Shown here in pieces: positions 1 through 6,767 of a DNA stretch of 10,640 bases. The stretch lies in the NCBI GenBank assembly GCA_964343305.1, contig CAYFJO010000381.1:1-10640 (forward strand), written 5' to 3'. Numbering within the stretch: the stretch's first letter is position 1; every line of letters starts with the position of its first letter. The notes below the pieces were generated by a model, which saw only the letters and a list, made by a program, of their open reading frames with translations, did not search any database and was not told the DNA's origin. Both the position numbers and the translations under genes were made by a program. Source of the DNA: CAYFJO01 sp964343305. GTDB taxonomy: Bacteria; Planctomycetota; Planctomycetia; Pirellulales; Pirellulaceae.

Positions 1-86
1 GCGGTCGCGATACAGCGGCGCATCGCATGTCGCGCAAACCGACACACCGCGGCCAACAACGCCATCGTCCGAGGCTCACCAAAGCG
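1..86 (-). pseudogene. Open continuation of the interrupted gene beyond its in-frame TGA
   Basis: Directly downstream of the TGA at 87-89, the same minus-strand frame stays open for 28 codons to the window edge and starts RFGEPRTMALLAAV. From memory, relatives of the upstream protein read through here with a segment like DGQRA-x-x-LRFG-x-PR-x-MALL, so these codons look like the natural next part of the protein. The stop would then be a point nonsense mutation or a sequencing error. The rest of the C-terminus lies outside the window. Confidence 0.5.
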
Positions 87-1292
87 TCACGCCGAAGCAC
101 GCTGGCCATCCACCACTTGCGGCTGGTTGACCTGCGCAAAACGCTCTTGACCCACGAAGCAATCGTGGCTCAGTCGTTGGACGCCCAGCAGGCGTCGGTT
201 GGCGGTCAAGCCGAGTCGGCACAAAGCCGGCAGGTTCTCCAGCCGGCGGCCGATCCCAAAGTCACGCGTGTTTTGGATCGTCGTTTCGGTCCGCAACGCG
301 CGGTTCTCCTTGAAGTATTGCTTGATCTTGCTCGACTTGTAGCTGACATGCAGCGAAGGAATCACGCCTTCGGTCATCACACGCGTGCGGAATTTGCCGG
401 GGGTGCGGCGAGTCACGCGGCGGTCGAAAATCAAACTCACCTGGCTCGGCCGGCCGAGGTCCAGGTTTTCACGGAGAACCTGCTCGAAGAACTGGCGGCC
501 TCGCACCGGGCGGTCAAAGACCTGGGTGCGAGCCAGTTCGATTTGCAAGATAGAAAGGTCGTAGCGATAGCCGGCGGCGCGGTCTTGTCGCGTGAAAGGA
601 TGCGGTAGCCGCGCCAGCCATTTGCGGACCACCGCGTCGATCTTGTGCGCGGTCAGGCTTTGTAAGATGCGTTGCAGTCGTGGCGGATCGTCACAGGAAA
701 GAAAGCCGTTGTCCAACACTTCGTAGGCGATGCCTTGCTGATCCAATTGACGCTTGCCGTATTCATGTCCGTTGAGGCAAATCCGCATCGTGTAAGGAAA
801 GTAGGAACTAAACTTGATGAACAGCGGGCCGAAGTCGCGATCCAGAATGTAGGAGTAGGATTGGTTACACATCACGCTGCTGCGATAGATCCAAGGATAG
901 GACTTGCCCGTTTCCGGGTTGTATCGCTTGCCAGTGCGGAAGGCGGAGAACTTCTCTTGAGCCTTGCCGACGAAGACCACGCCTTCTTCTTTCTCAAAGT
1001 CACGGAGCCGTTGTTGAGTCACGTCATCCTTGCGTTGACCTTTCTCGAAAGGGAAGATCTCCACCTCGTGCCGTGCGGCGAACTGTTCAATGCGGCGGAC
1101 GAAGTCGCTGCTCATGGGCCCCATCAGCGACGTGGAAACGAATGGTTGACCGCGATGATACTTGAAGAACCCGACGACACCCGCTTCATACTGCAAGCGC
1201 GGCTGAAAGCCGTTGAGATAAATGCGATCGATACTTTCGACGTCTAACGTGACGTGCTCGTCTAGCAACTGCGGGATGTTTGAGGTTACCAT
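87..1292 (-). CDS. Conserved protein of unknown function, probably truncated by a nonsense codon
   Basis: No function can be assigned. From the chosen start the protein has 401 residues, begins MVTSNIPQLLDEHVTLDVES and is soluble and basic, with no signal peptide or membrane segment. It has the look of a family I remember as widespread, uncharacterised and often multi-copy. Conserved-looking blocks include CLNGHEYGKRQLD, DRAAGYRYDLS, NLDLGRP and YKSSKIKQYFKENRALRTE. The upstream ATG at 1325 is possible, but 1292 is preferred because GGAG lies nine bases before it and the family start resembles MTSNIPQLL. The reading frame ends at a TGA that splits a conserved-looking segment. It is divergent from the exported protein at 1543. 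The name of the family is recollection; the frame itself is clear. Confidence 0.8.
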   Translation of the reverse strand: MVTSNIPQLLDEHVTLDVESIDRIYLNGFQPRLQYEAGVVGFFKYHRGQPFVSTSLMGPMSSDFVRRIEQFAARHEVEIFPFEKGQRKDDVTQQRLRDFEKEEGVVFVGKAQEKFSAFRTGKRYNPETGKSYPWIYRSSVMCNQSYSYILDRDFGPLFIKFSSYFPYTMRICLNGHEYGKRQLDQQGIAYEVLDNGFLSCDDPPRLQRILQSLTAHKIDAVVRKWLARLPHPFTRQDRAAGYRYDLSILQIELARTQVFDRPVRGRQFFEQVLRENLDLGRPSQVSLIFDRRVTRRTPGKFRTRVMTEGVIPSLHVSYKSSKIKQYFKENRALRTETTIQNTRDFGIGRRLENLPALCRLGLTANRRLLGVQRLSHDCFVGQERFAQVNQPQVVDGQRASA

Positions 1293-1298
1293 GTGATT

Positions 1299-1385
1299 GA
1301 ACTCCGGTTGGCATTGGGACGCCATTGTCCACCGCCGCCAACGCGGCTAACAGAGGCGCTTGTCCCTCGAGATCAACCGGAGTTC
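1299..1385 (-). promoter_or_regulatory. Nested stem-loop burying the ribosome binding site of the downstream minus-strand gene
   Basis: gaactccggttg at 1299-1310 is the exact reverse complement of caaccggagttc at 1374-1385, giving a 12-bp stem. Inside it are a second pairing, gggac 1316-1320 with gtccc 1362-1366, and an inner hairpin, gccgc 1334-1338 with gcggc 1343-1347. On the minus strand the 3' arm holds the GGAG Shine-Dalgarno of the gene starting at 1292, so a transcript starting upstream of 1385 would fold with its ribosome binding site closed. The pairing is seen; control of translation is inferred. Confidence 0.5.
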
Positions 1386-1504
1386 TTCATTCAACATGCA
1401 CCGTCGGTCTGAGGCGAAGCCTCGCTAGTAATTGAGACGAACGATTTGCGTCAAGCCTGATTCCTTGGGTAAGGTGATTGGTATCGCGGTTGGCAACACG
1501 ATTA

Positions 1505-1534
1505 GAGCCGCGGAAGCGGCTCAAACAGGAAGGG
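1505..1534 (+). promoter_or_regulatory. GNRA-loop hairpin next to the ribosome binding site of the exported protein gene
   Basis: GAGCCGC (1505-1511) and GCGGCTC (1516-1522) form a perfect 7-bp GC-rich stem closed by the tetraloop GGAA, which fits GNRA. The Shine-Dalgarno aggaagg follows at 1527-1533, nine bases before the ATG at 1543. There is no T run, so it does not look like an intrinsic terminator. It could stabilise the mRNA 5' end or bind a protein. Confidence 0.45.
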
Positions 1535-1542
1535 ATCAAAAC

Positions 1543-2088
1543 ATGTTAATCCAAATACGTTCTACCGCTGCCTTGTTGGCGTTGTTAGTTTCTACAACGT
1601 TGTCCACCGTGGTCTTTGCGCAGAAAGAAAATCAGAAGAATGAGCAGCGGATCCTCGTACAGTATCATACTCGGCTCGATGCGTCATTTGGGTTTGCCGG
1701 ATGGAAACCCGGGCAACCATTCAAGAACAGAAATGCTTTCTTGGTCGTGTTGCAGAAAGATGACGATGGCAAGTACACGACGGACGTTGAATTTGATCCA
1801 AAAGCGCATCAGCTAATGATCCAAAGGTACGCCACAGTGCGTCTCCAGTGGGACCTTCCAGCGAAGAACGAGGCAGAAATAGATGCCTTGCTAAAAGACG
1901 TAGAAAAGCAGATGCAAAACGGAATGTTGTTCTGGCTAGAAGGAGAGTGGGTTGAGGTGGAGCGGCTATTCGATGGCTTTCCAAGAATTGCCAAGTTCCG
2001 CGCGACCTCAATTAGTCTGACAGAATTTGGGCGCAATGCACACTCGATCAAGAGAATCTTCGGCCGGACGCGCTCTTCGAATGATTAG
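1543..2088 (+). CDS. Small exported protein of unknown function
   Basis: The protein has 181 residues. Residues 1-26 form a typical Sec signal peptide: one Arg at position 6, a hydrophobic core at 9-25 and a likely cut after VFA (24-26), leaving about 155 mature residues. The mature part starts with a charged QKEN stretch, then mixed beta-like segments and a Lys/Glu-rich helix near 117-126 (LLKDVEKQMQ), and ends basic. There are no cysteines in the mature protein and no motif I recognise. The frame is open upstream to a TTG at 1432, but ATG 1543 has both the Shine-Dalgarno and the signal peptide. It likely acts in the periplasm or outside the cell. Confidence 0.75.
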   Translation: MLIQIRSTAALLALLVSTTLSTVVFAQKENQKNEQRILVQYHTRLDASFGFAGWKPGQPFKNRNAFLVVLQKDDDGKYTTDVEFDPKAHQLMIQRYATVRLQWDLPAKNEAEIDALLKDVEKQMQNGMLFWLEGEWVEVERLFDGFPRIAKFRATSISLTEFGRNAHSIKRIFGRTRSSND

Positions 2089-2185
2089 TCGTCGGCACAC
2101 TAGGCACAACTGATTCGAAGCCAAACGCCGAATAGCGTCGTGCCAATAATCTCCGCTGATGCATTGTAGCGTTCCTCGTTAGCGA

Positions 2186-2804
2186 TCAGGATAGTTGCGC
2201 GCCAAGTTTCAAAAAACGGACGGGTAAATGGCGGTTCTCATCGAAGACGAGATAGCCGGTGGGCGATGGAACACGGTTTAGCCTCGCATTTTCATAGAAT
2301 CTCATCGCATTGAGGCAATCGCGATGACGGCACATTCGCCAGAATTCTTGTTGTTCTGAAGGGATGTTACATAGATTCGCAATTCATCGAAGGCTGGTGC
2401 TGAATACAATTGCGAAGATTCCGATGGCCGCAGCGCCCATCTTAATTCTCCGCTCTCGATTTCGACCGCGTGAATTTGCTCCTCGCCGACCGTAAAGTAC
2501 ACGAGTTCTTGCGTCACGATGGGAAACGAGTACACATGTGTTTGGCGATGAATCTCTTTCTTGGAGCGAAGGTCGGTTTCAATTCACCGGATTTGGCATT
2601 GATTTGGTAGAGACGGCCGCCATTACAAGGTAGAAAAACATTGTTGTCGTGAACCGCTAGGCGCGATGAAAGCCATGAGTGTGCCTTAAACTTCCATTTG
2701 ACCGCTCCGGTATTGTAGTCCAGGCGTGGCAAATTTGATGTCGCCGGTTTTTGATCATCGGCGGCAACGGAACATGCAATCGAAAAAATAGCCGCAACTA
2801 CCAT
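2186..2804 (-). pseudogene. PQQ-type beta-propeller protein remnant with two frameshifts
   Basis: Three minus-strand frames join into one propeller-like protein. The first (from ATG 2804) has a signal or lipoprotein-like start (AIFSIACSVAA), then one blade with NTGAVKWKF and GGRLYQINAKSGELK. Around 2565-2582 the sense moves to a second frame, reading HVYSFPIVTQELVYF and IHAVEIESGELRW, again a blade. Around 2305-2322 it moves to a third frame, reading AMRFYENARLNR and SPTGYLVFDENRHLPV, ending at TGA 2186-2188. The x-SGEL-x-W and L-Y-x-I-x-A patterns are those of PQQ/quinoprotein-like repeats, which usually form exported propellers of 300 or more residues. At about 206 residues this is also short. 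No convincing ribosome binding site precedes ATG 2804. Sequencing error could explain one shift, less easily two. Confidence 0.6.
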
Positions 2805-2864
2805 TAGACGACTGAAATCCGTTGACGGTCTTGACGCTCGTTCTGACTTGGGCCGATCGTTCCA

Positions 2865-3242
2865 CTAGGCAATCGCTGCCTTGGCCGCTTCGCGGAACTC
2901 GGCAGGCGTACTCGATCGGTTCTTCACCCACTTTTTACCAGTGATTTCTTCCAGCGAATCGAGAGCGTCGTCCACGTGCTCGGCCTTCGCGCGATTCTTT
3001 AACGTCTGTTCGATGAATCCGATCAGCACCTGGCCCGCAGCATCGTGATTCTCGTACTCGGTGAGCTGATCCAAAATCGTGCTCACGGCGCTGGGCGTGT
3101 CGAAATCGTCGAGCAACTTTCTCAGATCTGGCTGCGCCTTTTCAGGGCACGCGTCGTGCAGTGCGTAGACTGCGGCGTGTCGGATCTCGGCGTTGCGGTC
3201 AGCCGCGTCGATACATCCACCGGCGCTCGAGGATCCAATGCC
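2865..3242 (-). pseudogene. HEAT-like repeat protein remnant lacking its 5' end
   Basis: The minus-strand frame is open from after a TGA at 3243-3245 to TAG at 2865-2867, 125 residues, without an ATG; the first usable start is a TTG at 3116 in mid-domain. The upstream part contains DRNAEIRHAAVYALHDA, a helix pair typical of HEAT/ARM scaffolds, followed by alpha-helical segments such as AVSTILDQLTEY, AGQVLIGFIEQTL and the C-terminal EFREAAKAAIA. The helical repeat therefore begins before any start codon, so the gene is 5'-truncated or frameshifted near 3235. Its stop lies in the same frame as, and 60 bases before, the propeller remnant; the two may once have been one operon. HEAT assignment is by pattern only. 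Confidence 0.5.
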
Positions 3243-3367
3243 TCACAATACCGTGACGGTAGCCCCCGTTGGGTCCTATCTCGACCACCGGTCGAATTGA
3301 ACGGGGTCCAGAGTCGCGGCATTCGCCGAATTCGTATTCCCGAAAAACTACTTACCCTTACCCCGCG

Positions 3368-3883
3368 ATGAATTACGCAAGCTCATTCGATGACATCGCC
3401 AAGCACTTCGACGTGACGCGCCACACCGTGCGCGAATGGTCTCGCCGCGCCGGCTTTCCGGCGAAAACCAAGAAGGGATGGAATCTCAACAAGATCGATA
3501 GTTGGCTGCAACAGAAGTCACTCGGCCCGTATCGCCAGCAACAAACGGCGAGTATCGAGTTAGACGGACAACTGACGACGTTAGTCGAAGCAAGAATTCG
3601 AAAGACAATAGAATCAGCCGAGCGGGACCGAATCGCAAAGGAAAAAGCGCTGATCGACTTGGAGCAAACCAAGGGTAATTTTCTCATCACTGATGACGTT
3701 CGCGCCCGTGATCAACTCATTGCGGCGTCAGTCATAACGATCCTAGAACAAATCCCGTACACGGTACTGCGTCAACTTCCTGAAAACATGCGGAAACAAA
3801 CGCGCAAAAGAATCTTCACTGATACAACGCGCGTCATCCGCGATGCACTGGCTGCGATCGAAGAAATGGTTCGTTCGACTTAG
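3368..3883 (+). CDS. HTH and coiled-coil protein, phage terminase small subunit-like
   Basis: The protein has 171 residues. Residues 8-31 (DDIAKHFDVTRHTVREW and on to GFP) are a helix-turn-helix of the MerR/Nu1 winged type, with W38-N-L-N and SWLQQK completing the wing. Residues 73-105 are a charged helix likely to form a coiled coil (ERDRIAKEKALIDLEQ), and the C-terminal third is helical (LEQIPYTVLRQLPENM). This order, DNA-binding head then oligomerising helices, is that of Nu1-type terminase small subunits, which recognise phage DNA for packaging. An excisionase or plasmid regulator is the alternative. The frame extends upstream to a TTG at 3269, but ATG 3368 starts exactly at the HTH; no clear Shine-Dalgarno is present. 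No terminase large subunit follows. Confidence 0.6.
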   Translation: MNYASSFDDIAKHFDVTRHTVREWSRRAGFPAKTKKGWNLNKIDSWLQQKSLGPYRQQQTASIELDGQLTTLVEARIRKTIESAERDRIAKEKALIDLEQTKGNFLITDDVRARDQLIAASVITILEQIPYTVLRQLPENMRKQTRKRIFTDTTRVIRDALAAIEEMVRST

Positions 3884-4190
3884 CGCGCGTTGGCTGGTTT
3901 CCGTCGATGGCTCGCATGTGAATTGCCCACAGTTTGAGTGGATGGATCACCGCACGCACGCCAACATGTGGGACGGAGTGGATGTGTGCTTGCCGGGGAT
4001 TGATTGTAATGAGCCAGTTGAAACAATCCAGCCGCAAAGGAAACTCAAGTTCTCAGTACTTAGCAAATCGGAGCTGAGGGGGGAAATGCGACGCAATTAT
4101 GAAACTGGCGGTATCAGTATTCCGCAGACTTATGAAATAAATGACGCACATTTGTATCTTACTAAGCAGCACCAAGCTGTCGCGCCCTAA
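3843..4190 (+). CDS. Doubtful small ORF of unknown function
   Basis: The ORF has 115 codons from ATG 3843, which overlaps the HTH gene by 41 bases in another frame; the internal ATG at 3942 would give an 82-residue product. The second half looks more protein-like than a random frame (RKLKFSVLSKSELRGEM, then SIPQTYEINDAHLYLT). No motif is recognised and no good Shine-Dalgarno is seen before either start. It ends 22 bases before the end of the convergent secA. It may be a real accessory gene, a remnant, or chance. Confidence 0.3.
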   Translation: MHWLRSKKWFVRLSARWLVSVDGSHVNCPQFEWMDHRTHANMWDGVDVCLPGIDCNEPVETIQPQRKLKFSVLSKSELRGEMRRNYETGGISIPQTYEINDAHLYLTKQHQAVAP

Positions 4191-4212
4191 GAGCGATTCG
4201 AGGCACACCTTG

Positions 4213-6156
4213 CTATTCAGCAACATCAAGGTATGGATCGAGTCCCATTTGTTTGTGCGTCTTTTTTTTCTCTCGATGAAAGTAGAGCATCGCCGCTCGG
4301 TCGCGGAAGTGTTTTCGCGTGATGCGTTGCTGAGCGGTTCTAAATGGCGAAAAACCGGTCGTTACACCTGTTAAATTCTCCCCTCGTTTCTTCAGACGCG
4401 ATGCCTTCTTCGGTCCCATGGCGATTTTCAAAATCTCGTCGTCCATCGCCAAGTATTGGCGAAACGTGCCGGGATCGCCTTGACGTCCACAGCGACCCTT
4501 TAGTTGGTTGTCGATACGAACGGATTCATGCATCTCGGTTGCAATCACGTGCAGACCACCCAATTCCGATACTCCTTCACCTAGTTTGATGTCGGTGCCG
4601 CGACCAGCCATGTTGGTCGAAACGGTAACTTTGCCGCGTTGGCCGGCGTGGGCCACGATTTCTGCCTCCTCGGCCACGTGCCTAGCGTTGAGTAATTGAT
4701 GGTCGATGCCGGCTTGAGCCAAGAGCTGCGAAAGATGTTCAGACTTGTCAATCGAACGCGTACCGATCAAGACGGGTCGACCTTGTTCGTGCAACTGACA
4801 GACTTCCGCAACGACGGCACTCCATTTCTGGTCGCTCGTACCGTGAATTGAGACGCTCAGTTCTCGGCGCGCAACCGGCTTGTTCGTCGGAATCTTTTCG
4901 ACGGCGAGTTTGTAGATCTTCCTTAGCTCGGCCGCGGCCGTCGAGACTGTGCCCGACATTCCGCCAACGTGGTCGTAGTTGCTGAAGAAGTCCTGCATCG
5001 TAACGCGGGCTGCCGTTCCTGTTTCAATCGTGATCTCGACTCCCTCTTGAGCTTCAATTGCTTGGTGGATTCCGTCTCGCCATTTGCGCCCCTCGGCCAA
5101 TCGTCCCGTCGATTCGTCAACGATCACGATCTCGCCATCTCGCACGACATATTTTTGATCGCGGTGGAAGTCGCGCGCCGCCTTGATTGCGCGTTCGATG
5201 TAATCGTATAGCTCTAACGCTCCCAGAGCTTGGACCTCGATGGGCTGATGAAGAGTACGAACCAATAGCCGTCCCGTCGCATTGAGTTCGACACTGCGTT
5301 TATCGTCGTCATACTTGTAATGTGTACCCTCGATGAACTGACGATCTACTCGCGAACTCCACTGATAAGCGGTCACCGCCGCACGATCACGTTCGCTTGG
5401 CGCGGCCGAAATGATAAATGGCGTGCGTGCCTCATCGATCAAGATACTGTCGGCTTCGTCGATCAACACAAAATGCAGATCTCGCTGCATAAGCGAATCG
5501 TCCGTGACCATGTCGAGTTGGGCACTGGCCAAGCCAGTTTTGCTTCTGACAATTTCTCGCTTCTGTAATCGATCACGCAAGAAGTCAAAAGCGAACTCAC
5601 GAGCCGTTCCATAAGTGATGTCGCAGCGATAGGCCTTACGTCGCTGCGGCGATTCCATTTCAGATGTGACAACGCCAACCGTCATACCAAGTAACTCGAA
5701 AACTGGGCGCATCAGTTCAGCATCTCGCTTGGCAAGATAGTCGTTGACAGTCGCTAAGTGGGCACCTTTCTTGTGCAGAGCGTGCAGGTACATGGGCAGG
5801 GTAGCGGTGAGCGACTTGCCTTCACCAGTGTGCATTTCAGCGATCGCATCTTTGCTCATTGCGATGCCACCCGCGATCTGCACGTCATAGTGACGCATGC
5901 CTAAGGTGCGGCGGCTGGCTTCACGGACCAGCGCATATGCATCGGGACGAATACAAGCAAGTGATTCACCGCTCATGGCTCGGTAGCGTAGTGCCAGACT
6001 GCGACGTCGCAATTCCTCGTTCGTGAGATTCTCTAGCTCAGACTCCAACACAGCGATCTTTCGCAGTTCCGTTTGCCAACGGCGGGGCGAATCCGACGGT
6101 GTTACCGTCAGGTAGCGCAATCCGTTTGCCAGGTTTTGAGCGATGAAACTTAACAT
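4213..6156 (-). CDS. secA: Short accessory-type SecA preprotein translocase ATPase
   Basis: SecA uses ATP to push unfolded preproteins through SecYEG. The 647-residue protein has NBD1 with Walker A MHTGEGKS (108-115) and Walker B LIDEAD (231-236). DEARTPFIIS follows at 241-250, a preprotein-crosslinking region around 225-370 and IVDESTGR at 345-352. NBD2 carries TNMAGRGTD (514-522) and HESVRIDNQLKGRCGRQGDP (543-562), where housekeeping SecA usually has GRSGRQGD. E. coli SecA is about 900 residues. Here the sequence stops soon after the first scaffold-helix segment (FRTAQQRITRKHFRDRA), so the helical wing, two-helix finger, C-terminal linker and zinc motif are absent. The ending PYLDVAE and the clean frame argue for a natural short form rather than a truncation. 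Start ATG 6156 is in the expected position, with a weak GGA before it. It lies 42 bases after a small membrane-peptide ORF and is divergent from two surface-protein genes. Confidence 0.92.
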   Translation of the reverse strand: MLSFIAQNLANGLRYLTVTPSDSPRRWQTELRKIAVLESELENLTNEELRRRSLALRYRAMSGESLACIRPDAYALVREASRRTLGMRHYDVQIAGGIAMSKDAIAEMHTGEGKSLTATLPMYLHALHKKGAHLATVNDYLAKRDAELMRPVFELLGMTVGVVTSEMESPQRRKAYRCDITYGTAREFAFDFLRDRLQKREIVRSKTGLASAQLDMVTDDSLMQRDLHFVLIDEADSILIDEARTPFIISAAPSERDRAAVTAYQWSSRVDRQFIEGTHYKYDDDKRSVELNATGRLLVRTLHQPIEVQALGALELYDYIERAIKAARDFHRDQKYVVRDGEIVIVDESTGRLAEGRKWRDGIHQAIEAQEGVEITIETGTAARVTMQDFFSNYDHVGGMSGTVSTAAAELRKIYKLAVEKIPTNKPVARRELSVSIHGTSDQKWSAVVAEVCQLHEQGRPVLIGTRSIDKSEHLSQLLAQAGIDHQLLNARHVAEEAEIVAHAGQRGKVTVSTNMAGRGTDIKLGEGVSELGGLHVIATEMHESVRIDNQLKGRCGRQGDPGTFRQYLAMDDEILKIAMGPKKASRLKKRGENLTGVTTGFSPFRTAQQRITRKHFRDRAAMLYFHREKKKTHKQMGLDPYLDVAE

Positions 6157-6198
6157 GATTCTTTTCCGTTGCTAGGGATCTGAGTCGCTGACTAAAAG

Positions 6199-6297
6199 CT
6201 AATCGGCGCGTAGTTGAGGTTTGATGAAGGGCTCATAGACGAGCAAATCAAAGACAACGAATAACACCGACAGGCTGACGAACTTCAAGGTAAACAC
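6199..6297 (-). CDS. 32-residue single-span membrane peptide upstream of secA
   Basis: This is a short frame starting GTG at 6297-6295 and ending TAG at 6199-6201. A strong Shine-Dalgarno, gaaggag, lies seven bases before the GTG. The product begins MFTLKFVSLSVLFVVFDLLV, one hydrophobic span, and ends FIKPQLRAD. It is 42 bases upstream of secA on the same strand, so probably co-transcribed. Two readings are possible: a small membrane partner of the short SecA, or a leader peptide whose translation controls secA, as SecM does in E. coli. No SecM-type arrest motif is present, although both have an Arg-Ala pair near the end. Function is inferred from position only. Confidence 0.55.
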   Translation of the reverse strand: MFTLKFVSLSVLFVVFDLLVYEPFIKPQLRAD

Positions 6298-6347
6298 AGA
6301 GTACTCCTTCTAAATTCACGGGAAGATTTTTCGGCAGGGTGTTCGAC

Positions 6348-6497
6348 TCATCCGCACGACACGTCTTTGGAATTCGGAGGTGGACGAGTTCGGTCTTTGC
6401 CGCGTCGCTCGGTGGCGATGATTCGATTCAGCGGATGATTGGTGCCGGTGTACTTCGATAACCGAACAGCACATTGGCGATTGATTGACATCTCCAT
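6348..6497 (-). CDS. 49-residue basic small ORF, first in the putative secA unit
   Basis: The frame runs from ATG 6497-6495 to TGA 6348-6350, with GGAG seven bases before the ATG. The product starts MEMSINRQCAVRLSKYTG, has ten Lys/Arg residues in 49 and ends PPPNSKDVSCG. There is no hydrophobic span. It lies 50 bases before the membrane-peptide ORF. The good ribosome binding site and same-strand order support it; absence of any recognised family and the short length keep confidence low. Confidence 0.3.
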   Translation of the reverse strand: MEMSINRQCAVRLSKYTGTNHPLNRIIATERRGKDRTRPPPNSKDVSCG

Positions 6498-6651
6498 TTC
6501 TTTTCTCCATTTCAAAAGTGTGCCGTGACCTCAGTGATTGTTTGAAGGCGACGCTGGAACGTATATCCGGATTTCTTGGCCAAATGGACCAGATCCAGTG
6601 AGGTTCTTTTGGAATTGCTCGAAACACGTTGTTTTGGGCGTTCTTTCAAAT

Positions 6652-6682
6652 TTGACACAAGATTTTTTGGATTTTCTTGTCA
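6652..6682 (+). promoter_or_regulatory. TTGACA box within a bulged inverted repeat in the divergent control region
   Basis: The gap between the secA unit and the first surface protein (6498-6767) contains TTGACA at 6652-6657, a perfect -35 match, but no good -10 at 16-18 bases. The same site is one arm of an inverted repeat, TGACACAAGA (6653-6662) against TCTTGTCA (6675-6682), 8 bp with a two-base bulge across an AT-rich centre. It may be an operator or a hairpin in the long plus-strand leader. Confidence 0.3.
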
Positions 6683-6689
6683 CCATTGA

Positions 6690-6735
6690 GGCCCTTTTCG
6701 CTCGCCGATCTGGACGTACGTCTGCTCAGACAACC
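6690..6735 (+). repeat. Leader segment related to the leader of the second surface protein
   Basis: This segment, from ggccctttt through tctgga-gta to cagacaacc, aligns with 8801-8850 (ggccctttt, tctggatgta, cagtcaacc). Each lies shortly before the start codon of its surface protein. A conserved leader suggests duplication including 5' regulatory sequence. Confidence 0.4.
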
Positions 6736-6767
6736 AAAAACAAAAACAGAAAACCCGGAGCTTCGCG

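Noticed and set aside
27..1247. Two plus-strand open frames (27-608 and 672-1247) opposite the conserved unknown gene
   Set aside because: They are antisense to a protein with family-like blocks; their translations show no domain.
1396..1428. Ten-codon plus-strand ORF (ATG 1396 to TAG) after a copy of ccggag
   Set aside because: The apparent ribosome binding site is just the other arm of the inverted repeat; no support as a leader peptide.
3122..3322. 66-codon minus-strand frame overlapping the HEAT-like remnant
   Set aside because: Arg/Thr/Pro-rich without motif; the other frame there gives a clean HEAT helix pair.
4262..4269. Run of eight A bases (minus strand) near the end of secA as a slippage site
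   Set aside because: It encodes a Lys run only a few codons before the end; the frame continues to a natural-looking C-terminus and nothing indicates an alternative product.
6316..6627. 103-codon minus-strand frame across the secA leader
   Set aside because: No ribosome binding site, and it overlaps two shorter frames that each have one.
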